A DNA stretch of 64,000 nucleotides. It comes from Tolypothrix tenuis PCC 7101 (GTDB lineage Bacteria; Cyanobacteriota; Cyanobacteriia; Cyanobacteriales; Nostocaceae). Below the pieces are notes generated by a model. That model was not told the origin of the DNA and did not search any database. It was given only the letters and a program-made list of their open reading frames with translations. Positions 32,955-42,986 of the stretch are shown here, piece by piece. The position numbers and the translations under genes are program-made. The stretch is taken from NCBI RefSeq assembly GCF_002368295.1, contig NZ_AP018248.1:4092767-4156766 (forward strand), given 5' to 3'. Within the stretch, counting starts at the first letter, position 1. Every line of letters begins with the position of its first letter.

Positions 32955-35072
32955 TCATTGGATATTGGCGTACTCAAGGGTAGGTAATGTGAATGCAAAA
33001 GTGCTTCCACACCCTGGAGTACTCTCAGCCCAAATTCTGCCGTTGTGTTGTTCAATTATTTTGCGACAGATAGTCAGCCCTAAACCAGTACCACCTTTTT
33101 TGCGGGAATCTGAAGAATCTACTTGTTGAAACCTTTCAAAGATCCGTTCGAGTTGGTCAGCAGGAATGCCTTGCCCTTCATCTCGCACCCGAAACACCAC
33201 TTCTTTGGGGTTTTTTGAGGAGCCTTGTTCTTGTTCTACTGTTAGCCAAACAGTCCCCCCAGGCGATGAAAACTTAATTGCATTACTAAGTAGATTTGTC
33301 AAGGCTTGCAAGATATAATCGGCATCTGCCCACACAGAAATATCTTGTGGTTGTCTGACTAGAGTTACTTCTTGCTGCTGTGCCATTGCTTGCATAGCCT
33401 CTGCAGCTTGGATCATCAAACTAGCAGCATTACAGGCTTGGCACTCCATAATGACTTTGCCAGACTCAATTCGCTGTAAATCGAGGACGTTGTTGACTAA
33501 ACGCACTAACCGTTCAGTACTGTCATCAGCAATTCCTAGCATTTGTTGTCCTTCAGCCGAGAGAGTACCCAATCGCCCTGTAGCTAAAATTTTCAAGGCA
33601 CTGTGCAAGGAAGTTAGGGGAGTCCGCAGTTCGTGACTAATGATAGAAATGAATTCATCTTTCATCCGTTCAATAGCTTTGCGATCGCTAATATCGCTAC
33701 TCAGCGCGAAAAATCCCTTAACCATGTTTTCGTTATCCAAATCCGGGATGTAAGTCACATCAACCGCTCGCCAACTCCCATCTTTTAAAACAATATCATT
33801 TTCATAGTTGACCGCTTGCCCAGATAAAGCTGTTGTTACATAAACTTCCATTCTTTGGTAGCAATCTTCTCCCCAAACCTGACGCAGATGGGAACCATAA
33901 ATTTCTTGAGGAGATTGTCCCAGCCAATCTTGATATGCTTGATTATTAAAACGATATTGCTGTTGATCGTCTACATAAGCAATCAGTACTGGCAAGGCAT
34001 TGGTAATCAATCGCAATTGTTCTTCACTCTGTCGCAGTGCTGCTTCCGCCTGCATCCGCACATTAATTTCCTCTTGCAATTCGGCGGTGCGCGCTGCTAC
34101 AACCTCTTCTAATCTTTCTAATAATTGGGCTTGAGATAAAGCAATACTGATTTGATCCGCTAATTGCTGCATCAATTCCAACTCAAAATCTACCCATTGG
34201 CGCACGCTGTCACATTGATGCGCGATTAACAAACCCCAAAGCTGATTCTGGGAGTTGGCATTGAGGTTTTGCACAATCGGTACAATTAATTTGGCTTTGA
34301 TATGGAATTGATCAACAAATTCCACCAAACAATCTGCTAAACCCGCTGCTGGATCATGTACATCAGCGATCGCTCTTACCCTTCCTTGGGCATATAGTTG
34401 TTGATACTCTTGGGGAAAAACTTCTTGGGGAAATTCCAGATCCATCAGTGTGGGATAATCTGGTAACACTGATTCGCTGATGGTTTTGCCTGTACCATCC
34501 GGTAATACGTGATAAATTAGCACGCGATCCGCTTGGAGAATCCGCTGCACTTCTGTAACAGTGGTATGCAGAATTTCCTTGAGCTGCAACGACTGGCGAA
34601 TTTTTAGCGTCACTTCCGAAAATAGTTCCACTCGCTGCTGTTGCTGTCTTAATTCCGCCTGCATTGATTCCCGGCGTTGACTAATATCTCGTAATAACAG
34701 CAGATGACAGCGAGGAAGGACATTAGGTGTTAAGGTATATTCCATCTCTCGCTGGGTTTGAGCAGCAGATACAACTAACAGCTCCCCCATCAATAATTTT
34801 TCTGGTGGAAAACCCACAGACTTGGGTTGACGAGTAAATTCCGCAGTAACGAAATTAGATAAAGCTTGCCCTTTGAGTTGCTGACGTGGTAGCCCAAGTA
34901 AATCACAAGCAGCAATATTCATATCTACGAAACATAAGCGATCGTCAATTAGAGCGATCGCATCATGGGCGTTCTGAAATAAAGTTTTAATCAAGCGCTT
35001 TTGAGTTCGTCGTTGATGTTTAGATTTCTTCGCGCCGGATTGCTTTAGCTGCTTCGAGGAACTTTTAGACAC
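32955..35072 (-). CDS. Hybrid-sensor histidine kinase PAS-GAF-PAS-HisKA-HATPase
   Basis: This 705-residue soluble kinase begins with a basic stretch and a first PAS domain (about 28-135). A GAF domain (about 155-325) follows, then a coiled-coil linker, a second PAS (about 350-470), HisKA with FISIISHELRTPL (phospho-acceptor His), and a HATPase_c domain with GTGLGLTICRKI. The GAF has ADRVLIYHV and AGLADCLVEFVDQFHIKAKLIVPI, which put a Cys (Cys248) at the position of the canonical chromophore Cys of cyanobacteriochromes, though Leu rather than His follows it. A bilin photoreceptor role is therefore possible but not shown. It is followed by its response regulator. Confidence 0.9.
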   Translation of the reverse strand: MSKSSSKQLKQSGAKKSKHQRRTQKRLIKTLFQNAHDAIALIDDRLCFVDMNIAACDLLGLPRQQLKGQALSNFVTAEFTRQPKSVGFPPEKLLMGELLVVSAAQTQREMEYTLTPNVLPRCHLLLLRDISQRRESMQAELRQQQQRVELFSEVTLKIRQSLQLKEILHTTVTEVQRILQADRVLIYHVLPDGTGKTISESVLPDYPTLMDLEFPQEVFPQEYQQLYAQGRVRAIADVHDPAAGLADCLVEFVDQFHIKAKLIVPIVQNLNANSQNQLWGLLIAHQCDSVRQWVDFELELMQQLADQISIALSQAQLLERLEEVVAARTAELQEEINVRMQAEAALRQSEEQLRLITNALPVLIAYVDDQQQYRFNNQAYQDWLGQSPQEIYGSHLRQVWGEDCYQRMEVYVTTALSGQAVNYENDIVLKDGSWRAVDVTYIPDLDNENMVKGFFALSSDISDRKAIERMKDEFISIISHELRTPLTSLHSALKILATGRLGTLSAEGQQMLGIADDSTERLVRLVNNVLDLQRIESGKVIMECQACNAASLMIQAAEAMQAMAQQQEVTLVRQPQDISVWADADYILQALTNLLSNAIKFSSPGGTVWLTVEQEQGSSKNPKEVVFRVRDEGQGIPADQLERIFERFQQVDSSDSRKKGGTGLGLTICRKIIEQHNGRIWAESTPGCGSTFAFTLPTLEYANIQ

Positions 35073-35401
35073 CTACATCTGTACGTAAAGGGACATTTCC
35101 ATTTTTTACTGAACTTATCTCAAGTTCAAATTTGATTAATTTATTTTTGGAAAAGTTAACACTTTGTATACAGCAAGCAAAAAAACGACGATGCGATCGC
35201 ACTACATTCCAGTCCATCCTGGAATTGGCTACAGCAGTTTTACCGACGCATTTAAGTACTCCTGACGCTGAGTAGTTCCATTAAAAAGGTGTTGGTTACT
35301 AAAAATAATTGAGCGATGCACCAGATTGGGTTAGCGAAACTGTGGGTTGCTGAAAGATTCGATTTGGTAGACTGAAGGCAATGATTGCGCTAAGTTGACC
35401 T

Positions 35402-36016
35402 ATGACCACTGCGATCAACCAACCAATACAACAGAAGCCACTTAGCTTTGATGAGTTTATTGCCTTTTATGGTGGCGATAACCGCTATGAACTGATCGAT
35501 GGAGAGGTGTTTGACTTGGAACCAACAGAGGTTGCAGCTTTCATTACCGCAAAAATCTGTGTGCAGATTGATGCAACAGGCTTACCTTGGTTTGTCCTTC
35601 AGCGAGGACTATTGCGCCCTTCTAATATTGGAATGACTGCATTTAGACCTGATGTTGCAGTGGTCGATAGAGACGAACTTACTAAAGAACCGCTTTGGTC
35701 TGACCAATCGATTCTGACACTGGGTAGTTCGATTAAATTTGTGGCAGAAGTTGTAAGTAGCAATTGGCAAAATGATTATGCCCGTAAGGTTGAAGACTAC
35801 GCGGTTTTAGGAATTCCCGAATATTGGATTGCAGACTACGCAGGTAGTGGTGGTACTCGACACATTGGGAAACCCAAACAACCTACCCTGTCTATCTGTA
35901 CGCTAGTCGATGGGGAGTATGAAATTCAGCAGTTTCGAGGCCATCAGACTATCGTTTCTCTAACCTTCCCCAATTTAAAACTAACGGCTGAACAGGTTTT
36001 GAGGGCTGGTAGATGA
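35402..36016 (+). CDS. Uma2 family protein (DUF820)
   Basis: This 204-residue Uma2 protein has NRYELIDGEVFDLEPT, FRPDVAVVDRDEL and the KFVAEVVSSNWQNDYARKVEDYAVLGIPEYWIADY segment carrying the nuclease-like core. The insertion GSGGTRHIGKPKQPTLSICTL is common in this subgroup. Function unknown; monocistronic. Confidence 0.9.
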   Translation: MTTAINQPIQQKPLSFDEFIAFYGGDNRYELIDGEVFDLEPTEVAAFITAKICVQIDATGLPWFVLQRGLLRPSNIGMTAFRPDVAVVDRDELTKEPLWSDQSILTLGSSIKFVAEVVSSNWQNDYARKVEDYAVLGIPEYWIADYAGSGGTRHIGKPKQPTLSICTLVDGEYEIQQFRGHQTIVSLTFPNLKLTAEQVLRAGR

Positions 36017-36576
36017 AAAGTGTTGAGTTAAAAGACAGCTCACAAGGGGCGGGGCATTAACGTTAGTAAAGCACGAAGAGCTTTGGCGCTGATGCGTTAC
36101 GCTATCCCTAACGCATCCTACTGGACTGACACTGAGAGGGTAAAATTGCCGTTGCTATGTATCAATTCTTATGAACAGGACTACAAATAGCTTTAATATT
36201 CCGGTTGTGAGTGAATGTATAGATTATAAATTATGCAATCTACAATTTTTATAGAAAATACCGCATACATCCTCATAATTTCCTCAGTTTTTACAGATAA
36301 TCTAACAATTAGGGTTTTAGTGCAGTAAATTCATACAAATTTGAATGGTAAATATTAGATTTGTTTACGAGTAACGCATCAACTTTACAAATCTAAACTT
36401 GTTTTAATACTTATTTATGTTCAGGCATGAGTAGCTGTAATGCCTGATATTTTAGGGTTAAGAAAAGATTATATAGAAGTTTCCCCATCATCTAAGTATT
36501 TATGCTATTGGGTTATCTGTTACCCCACTAAAACTGAAGGGAATCCTAGTTGAAGTCAAAACACTCTTCCTAAACT
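36017..36576. other. Intergenic region with one dispersed palindrome
   Basis: A GATGCGTTA...TAACGCATC palindrome lies at 36091-36117. The remainder is AT-rich and should contain the promoter of the giant kinase gene; no gene or RNA is recognised. Confidence 0.5.
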
Positions 36577-39500
36577 ATGACTTCTCTAGCAGAGCAATTT
36601 CCTAAAGTTTCTGGTTATACCTTGGTTGAGCAATTGTATCTAGGTTCTAGGACGGCTGTCTATCGAGGAGTGCAAGGATTGCAGCAAAGTCCGGTGGTGA
36701 TTAAGACACTAAGACACGATTATCCTAGCTTCAGCGAATTAGTGCAGTTTCGCAATCAGTATGCGATCGCTAAAAATATTGACATCCCAGGTATTGTTCA
36801 ACCAATTAGTCTAGAACCCTCTGCTAATGGCTATGCTTTGGTGATGGAAGATATCGGGGGTATCTCTCTACGTCATTACATCCAGGCTTCCCCTCTGACT
36901 GTTGAACAATTCTGGCCGATTGCTCTGCAAATTGTGGATGTCCTCCACCAGCTCTATCAGCAACGGATTATTCACAAAGACATTAAACCAGCTAATATTC
37001 TGATTCAACCAGCAACGGGGCAGATTAAGCTGATTGACTTTAGCATTGCCTCGCTATTACCCCGCGAAACTAGAGAGATTCAAAATCCCAATGTTCTAGA
37101 AGGCACTCTAGCTTATATCTCACCAGAACAAACTGGGCGAATGAACCGGGGGATTGACTATCGCAGTGATTTCTATTCCTTGGGAATTACCTTTTTTGAA
37201 CTGCTGACGGGAAAGTTACCATTCCCAGTAGACGAGCCAATGGAAATGGTTCATGCTCATCTAGCAAAGCAACCCCTCTCTATCTGCGATTTCAACTCCG
37301 ATTTGCCGATCATGCTCAGTGAAATCATTCACAAACTGATGTCCAAGAATGCGGAAGACCGCTATCAAAGCGCTCTTGGACTAAAGCACGATCTGCTGCG
37401 ATGCCAAGAAGAGTATCTTATTGCGGGCAAACTCGCTTGGTTTGAGTTAGGCGAATGGGATATTAGCGATCGCTTTTTGATTCCCGAAAAACTCTACGGA
37501 CGAGAACCAGAAGTGCAAACCTTGCTCGACGCTTTTGGACGCGTTGCTAACGGAGCCTCGGAACTGATGCTAGTGGCAGGTTTTTCTGGTATTGGTAAAA
37601 CAGCCGTGGTCAATGAAGTCCATAAACCGATTGTGCGTTGGCATGGCTATTTCATCAAAGGTAAATACGACCAATTCAATCGCAATCTGCCCTTTAGCGC
37701 CTTTGTTCAAGCCTTCCGCGATTTGATGGGTCAACTATTAAGTAGTGATGACGCACAGTTGCAAGATTGGAAAGCAAAGATTTTAGCGGCAGTGGGTGAC
37801 AATGGCCAAGTGCTGGTCGAGGTGATTCCGGAACTCGAACAGGTCATTGGTTTACAACCCCCCGTACCAGAACTCTCCGGTAGCGCTGCTCAGAACCGTT
37901 TCAATCTGCTATTTCAGAAATTCATCACGGTGTTCACCACAAGAGAGCATCCACTGGTGATTTTCCTGGATGATTTGCAGTGGGCTGATTCGGCTTCTTT
38001 GGACTTGCTGAAGCTACTGCTGACCGAACGTGAGCGAGGTTATCTGTTCGTTATCGGAGCCTATCGGGATAACGAAGTCTTCCCGACTCACCCCTTGATG
38101 CTGATGCTTGACGAGGTCAAAAAAGCGGAAACTTTAATCCATACCCTCACTCTGAAACCCCTGAGCCAAGTCGATGTCAATCAGTTAACGGCAGATACAC
38201 TCAGTTGTTCTCTGGAACTAGCTCAACCGCTAACAGAATTGCTCTATCAAAAAACCAAGGGTAATCCCTTCTTCCTCACCCAATTTCTCAAAGCACTGCA
38301 AGAGGACGGCTATATTTCTTTTGACTCCCACACCGGACATTGGCAGTGTGACCTAGCAACAGTGAAGTTACTCGCACTCACAGATGATGTTGTCGAGTTC
38401 ATGGCCCTGCAGTTACAAAAATTACCTGTTGCCACCCAAACAGCTTTAAAACTGGCGGCTTGCATTGGCGCTCAGTTCGATTTAGCTACCCTAGCGATAG
38501 TCAATCAGCGATCGCCCGAAGATACTGCGATCGACCTCTGGAAAGCTTTGCAAGAAGGGGTAATTTTGCCCATCAGCGATGTCTATAAGTTCTATCAGCC
38601 ATCAGAACTGCAGGTGGCAGAAGTCCAGCAGCCATTATCGTTTAACTGCTCTTATCGCTTTCTCCATGATCGCGTTCAGCAAGCTGCTTATTCCCTCATT
38701 CCTGACGAGCAAAAACAAACCACTCATTACCAGATTGGACAACTGTTGCTGCGACAAGTTTCCCCAGCGGCTAGAGAAGAACGCATTTTTGAAATCGTCA
38801 ATCAGTTAAATTACGGCACCACGCTTCTGAGAAAACAGCAGGAAAAAGACGAACTCGCCCAACTCAACCTCACAGCTTGCCGCAAAGCTAGAGCCGCAAC
38901 AGCATATCAAGCTGCCCGTGAATATGCCTCCGTAGGACTGCAACTGCTGGGAGGAGAAGCATGGCAACAGCAGTACGAAATGACCCTAGCTCTGCATAAC
39001 TTAGCTGCCGAGGTTGCTTTCTTGATTGGCGATTTTGAGCAGATGGATCGGTGGATTGCAGAGGTAATTGAGCGGGGAAAAACACCTCTAGAACAGGTGC
39101 AAGTCTACCAAGTCAGAATTCAGGCATTAGTCGCCCGCAATCAATTTTTAGAAGCGATCGCCATCGGTCAATCGGTCTTTCAAATGTTGGGCGTGAATCT
39201 GCCAGATGAACCCACCCTAGAGGATATTCGGCTACTGAAACAGGAAATTGATGCCTTAATTGGCGATCGCGCTATTGAATCATTTATTGATCTGCCGCCA
39301 ATGACCGATGCCCAGCAGCTCGCGATTATGCAAAATGCGGCTCGGCTCACACCTGTCTGTTATATGACAGGCTCCAAGCTCTATTTCCTCATAGTTGCGT
39401 TACAGGTCAAATTATCGATTCAATTTGGCAATAGTCCGGTTTCAGCTTATTGCTATGCAGGTTACGCCTTCCAACTGAGAATTCTGTGGGGAGACATGAG

Positions 39501-41973
39501 CAAGGTGCCTCAGTTTGGGCAATTAGGATACCAACTTGCCTCAGAGCCAGATGCCAAAAATATCCGACCTGCAACAGCTTTGTTAATGGGGGGATATGTT
39601 GGTCATTGGACAACTCATCTGCAAGAAACGCTGCCTATTCTGTTGGAAGGCTATCAAGCCGCATTAGAAACTGGCAATCTAGAATTTCTGGGCTACGATG
39701 CCCAGTTGTACTGCTTGAATGCCTATTGGTGCGGTCAACCACTCGCTGAACTCGAACCCCAAATTCGTGCCTATTACCAACAGTTGTGCGACCTCAACCA
39801 ATTCACAGCAGCAAACTGTATTTTGGCTTATTGGCAAGCGGCGCAAATTCTCTTGGGTCAGTCAGAGGCAGAAATTCCCTTACGCCATGATGCTTATGAA
39901 GAACAAGTCCTGGCTGAGGCTAAAGTTGATTTTTACCGACTCTGTTACTTTTACCTGTATCGCTTCACCTTGAATTACTGGCTGCAAGACTTTGTCAAAG
40001 CCGAACATGATGCGGCTCAAACCCGCCAATATTTAGCTGGGGGAATGGGAAATATTGTTGAACCGCTGTTATATTTCTATGATTCTCTAACTGTGCTTGC
40101 CACTCCACCTGAATCAATGACGGAGTCGGAACCGCGATGGCAGCGAATGCTAGAAAATCAAGCCAAGTTAAAAGAATGGGCAGATTACGCTCCCATGAAT
40201 TACTTGCACAAATATTATTTAGTTGAAGCGGAACAACATCGCGTTCTCGATCGCAAAACGGAAGCTATAGAATTTTATGACCTAGCGATCGCAGGAGCCA
40301 AGGCCAATGGCTACCCTCAAGAAGCAGCCCTTGCCAATGAACTAGCAGCTAAATTCTATCTGGATTGGCAGAAAGAGCGGATCGCCCAAGCTTACATGAT
40401 TGAAGCCTACTATAGCTATGTGCGCTGGGGAGCGAAAGCCAAACTCGCCGACTTGGAAACTCGCTATCCGCAACTGCTGGCTCCCATCCTCCAAAAAGCG
40501 CAGACACCACTCTCTATTGATGAAACCTTATTCACCACTGCAACTGTCACCTCAACTAGTACTTCCTCCACCAGTCTTTCTGATTCCCTGGATCTATTTG
40601 CCATCCTCAAAGCTTCTCAAACTCTTTCTAGTGAAATTGAGCTTGAGCAGTTAATTGGTACTCTCTTGCTAACAGTCATGCAAACTTCAGGTGCTACCCA
40701 ATGCACTTTGATGTTGAGTGAGGGGCAAAATCTCACGGTTCAGGCTAGATCCACACTTACAGAATCACACCAAATCGAAACGGAGATTCTGCATCCAGCA
40801 CAGTCGCTTGTTGATAGTGGTATAGTGCCCATCAGTCTGGTAACAAAAGTCAAACGCAGCTTGCAGGCTGCTGTGATTACCAACGCCACGCAAGATTCCC
40901 TATTTATCGGTGATGCCTATATCCAAAACTGGCAGCCCAAGAGTCTGCTGTGCAGTCCCATTCTGCGACAAGGCAAGTTGTTGGGCATAGTCTATCTAGA
41001 AAATAAGTTGGCAACCGGAGCTTTTACACGCGAACGCGTTGAAGTACTGAATCTGCTTTGTGCCCAAGCTGCGATTTCCCTAGAAAATGCTCGTCTCTAT
41101 CAGCAAGCCCAAGCTTATGCTCAACAACTAGAAGAATCTCAACTACAGATTGTGCAAAACGAAAAAATGGCGACTTTGGGTAACTTGGTAGCAGGGGTTG
41201 CTCACGAAATTAATAACCCAGTCGGCTTCCTCAACGGCAGTATTAGCAATGCCAAAGATTATGTCAAAGACCTGTGTGAGTATTTAAATACCTATCAGCA
41301 GCACCAACCGCCTATCGAATCGGTAGCCGAATTAGCCCAAGAGATTGACCTAGATTTTGTATTGGAAGACTTACCAAAGTTAATTGACTCAATGAAAGGC
41401 GCGACCGATCGCATCAAAATCATCAGCACTAGCTTACGTACTTTTTCTCGTGCTGATACGGAACACAAAGTTAGAGCCAACATCCACGAAGGGTTAGATA
41501 GTACGCTGTTGATTCTCAAGTATCGACTGAAAGCGAATGAACATCGCCCTGCCATTAAAGTGATCCGCAACTACGGTAATATCCCGGAAATTGATTGCTT
41601 CCCCGGTCAGCTTAACCAAGTATTTATGAACATTCTGGCCAATGCAATTGATATGTTCGATGAAATGGCACAGCAAACAACCTTAAAAGAGTTAGAAACT
41701 CATCCTCAAGAAATTACAATTCAAACTACATTATTATCGGCACAAAATACGGTGGAAATTCGCATTATTGACAACGGTAAAGGCATGAATGATTCAGTCA
41801 AATCTAAGATTTTTGACCATTTATTTACCACTAAAGAGGTTGGTAAAGGTACGGGTTTAGGTTTAGCGATCGCCCGTCAGATTGCCATTGAGAAACATGG
41901 TGGTCGGCTGGAAGTCGAGTCCCAATTGGGAAAAGGTTCTGAGTTTTTCATCTCCCTCCCGGTTCGGGGTTAA
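36577..41973 (+). CDS. Giant dual Ser/Thr and histidine kinase (HstK-type)
   Basis: This 1798-residue protein combines two kinase types, as in the HstK family of filamentous cyanobacteria. Residues about 12-275 form a Ser/Thr kinase with IIHKDIKPANIL and DFSIAS, so DFG is replaced by DFS. Residues about 305-560 form an AAA/STAND-like ATPase with GFSGIGKTAVV (Walker A) and FLDDLQWAD (Walker B). Helical repeat-like sequence follows to about 1330. A GAF domain spans about 1345-1505, and the histidine kinase has LVAGVAHEINNP (His) and GTGLGLAIARQIA. It has no transmembrane helix. No dedicated regulator gene is adjacent. The signal is unknown. Confidence 0.92.
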   Translation: MTSLAEQFPKVSGYTLVEQLYLGSRTAVYRGVQGLQQSPVVIKTLRHDYPSFSELVQFRNQYAIAKNIDIPGIVQPISLEPSANGYALVMEDIGGISLRHYIQASPLTVEQFWPIALQIVDVLHQLYQQRIIHKDIKPANILIQPATGQIKLIDFSIASLLPRETREIQNPNVLEGTLAYISPEQTGRMNRGIDYRSDFYSLGITFFELLTGKLPFPVDEPMEMVHAHLAKQPLSICDFNSDLPIMLSEIIHKLMSKNAEDRYQSALGLKHDLLRCQEEYLIAGKLAWFELGEWDISDRFLIPEKLYGREPEVQTLLDAFGRVANGASELMLVAGFSGIGKTAVVNEVHKPIVRWHGYFIKGKYDQFNRNLPFSAFVQAFRDLMGQLLSSDDAQLQDWKAKILAAVGDNGQVLVEVIPELEQVIGLQPPVPELSGSAAQNRFNLLFQKFITVFTTREHPLVIFLDDLQWADSASLDLLKLLLTERERGYLFVIGAYRDNEVFPTHPLMLMLDEVKKAETLIHTLTLKPLSQVDVNQLTADTLSCSLELAQPLTELLYQKTKGNPFFLTQFLKALQEDGYISFDSHTGHWQCDLATVKLLALTDDVVEFMALQLQKLPVATQTALKLAACIGAQFDLATLAIVNQRSPEDTAIDLWKALQEGVILPISDVYKFYQPSELQVAEVQQPLSFNCSYRFLHDRVQQAAYSLIPDEQKQTTHYQIGQLLLRQVSPAAREERIFEIVNQLNYGTTLLRKQQEKDELAQLNLTACRKARAATAYQAAREYASVGLQLLGGEAWQQQYEMTLALHNLAAEVAFLIGDFEQMDRWIAEVIERGKTPLEQVQVYQVRIQALVARNQFLEAIAIGQSVFQMLGVNLPDEPTLEDIRLLKQEIDALIGDRAIESFIDLPPMTDAQQLAIMQNAARLTPVCYMTGSKLYFLIVALQVKLSIQFGNSPVSAYCYAGYAFQLRILWGDMSKVPQFGQLGYQLASEPDAKNIRPATALLMGGYVGHWTTHLQETLPILLEGYQAALETGNLEFLGYDAQLYCLNAYWCGQPLAELEPQIRAYYQQLCDLNQFTAANCILAYWQAAQILLGQSEAEIPLRHDAYEEQVLAEAKVDFYRLCYFYLYRFTLNYWLQDFVKAEHDAAQTRQYLAGGMGNIVEPLLYFYDSLTVLATPPESMTESEPRWQRMLENQAKLKEWADYAPMNYLHKYYLVEAEQHRVLDRKTEAIEFYDLAIAGAKANGYPQEAALANELAAKFYLDWQKERIAQAYMIEAYYSYVRWGAKAKLADLETRYPQLLAPILQKAQTPLSIDETLFTTATVTSTSTSSTSLSDSLDLFAILKASQTLSSEIELEQLIGTLLLTVMQTSGATQCTLMLSEGQNLTVQARSTLTESHQIETEILHPAQSLVDSGIVPISLVTKVKRSLQAAVITNATQDSLFIGDAYIQNWQPKSLLCSPILRQGKLLGIVYLENKLATGAFTRERVEVLNLLCAQAAISLENARLYQQAQAYAQQLEESQLQIVQNEKMATLGNLVAGVAHEINNPVGFLNGSISNAKDYVKDLCEYLNTYQQHQPPIESVAELAQEIDLDFVLEDLPKLIDSMKGATDRIKIISTSLRTFSRADTEHKVRANIHEGLDSTLLILKYRLKANEHRPAIKVIRNYGNIPEIDCFPGQLNQVFMNILANAIDMFDEMAQQTTLKELETHPQEITIQTTLLSAQNTVEIRIIDNGKGMNDSVKSKIFDHLFTTKEVGKGTGLGLAIARQIAIEKHGGRLEVESQLGKGSEFFISLPVRG

Positions 41974-42002
41974 TGCAAATTTTGGATTTGAGCCTGGGCG
42001 CG

Positions 42003-42029
42003 GATGCGTTACGCGATCGCTAACGCATC
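42003..42029. repeat. GATGCGTTA palindrome copy
   Basis: A GATGCGTTA / TAACGCATC stem with a CGCGATCGC loop, 30 bp after the kinase gene. It could act as a transcription stop for that gene. The loop holds a HIP1 octamer. Confidence 0.65.
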
Positions 42030-42202
42030 CTACGTGAACTGAGGCTTGTTTCCTAACGGTGAAAATTTGAGATTTTGGGTTCAGCGCTGATTCAACATCA
42101 TTTTGAGTATCAGATGCATCAATTTATCAAGTGCGAGCGATCGCACTTGAAAATAATGCCTCATAACCAAATTGTTGATTCTGAGACATTTGACAATTAC
42201 TC

Positions 42203-42577
42203 TTATTGATTTAAAACTTCTTTTCTATGTTGGGGTGCAGCAGCTACCGCAGCAACTTCTGCAAGTAAATCCTCAGCTACCCCCATCTCCTTTAAGGTTT
42301 CCATCAAATCTTCTGCTACTGCATCAAAGTGTTCGTTGCTTAAGCCTTGTTTTTCTACCAACTCTTTATGAGCTTCGCGCATATAGCGACCGTTATATTT
42401 ATCAGTTCCGCCAAAAGCATAAGTCAGAAAATCTTTCTGGTGTTCCCTTTGCTTCACCATATCCACATCAGCAAAAAAGTGCTTGATGCGATCGTCCTGC
42501 ATAACTCGTTCATAGAATTTGTCAACTGCTAAGTTAACAGCAGCAGCACCACCAAGTTTTTCAAATAATGTCGTCAT
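42203..42577 (-). CDS. glbN: Group I truncated haemoglobin (cyanoglobin GlbN)
   Basis: This 124-residue truncated haemoglobin carries the cyanobacterial GlbN signature residues in their standard positions: proximal His70 (MREAHKELV), distal His46 (KQREHQKDF) and His117 (PQHRKEVLNQ). His117 forms a covalent bond with the haem 2-vinyl group in Synechocystis and Synechococcus GlbN. The glycine motifs LGG and FGG are present. GlbN-type proteins are linked to handling of nitric oxide and reactive nitrogen species. The gene is monocistronic. Confidence 0.95.
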   Translation of the reverse strand: MTTLFEKLGGAAAVNLAVDKFYERVMQDDRIKHFFADVDMVKQREHQKDFLTYAFGGTDKYNGRYMREAHKELVEKQGLSNEHFDAVAEDLMETLKEMGVAEDLLAEVAAVAAAPQHRKEVLNQ

Positions 42578-42986
42578 AATTGCAGCTCCATTATGTCCGC
42601 ATATAACGTCGAACTAGATCAGGAAAAGGCACAATTGCATGATTCCCCGCAGCGAATCTGCTTTTTTCCATGAACTAATTTATACTTTCAAGATTAAAAT
42701 TATCACAAAAAACACACTTTAATAAATCACAAAAATTAATTAACTACCGCTAATGATTTAAAATCATCACAATATTTGATGATATATAAAGATGACAAAA
42801 AACTATTTTCTGAGATTTGATATTAGCTAATCTCCAAATCTCTAGCAGGAAATTTCTTTATTAAAATAAAAACGTACTGATTTACTATACATAACTGTCT
42901 CCTAGCCGAAATCCTATGAAAAGTTTATGAAGGTGAACATTCGCTGTATCCTCAAATAGGAGTATTTTGCACCCATAAACTGCTGT
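42578..42986. other. AT-rich divergent intergenic region, no gene seen
   Basis: This stretch separates the divergent glbN and isocitrate-lyase-superfamily genes and must hold both promoters. It is strongly AT-rich around 42680-42900. I see no repeat family member or RNA gene. Confidence 0.4.

Noticed and set aside
42203..42577. Plus-strand frames overlapping glbN
   Set aside because: The minus-strand GlbN has all diagnostic His residues; the plus-strand frames are shadows.
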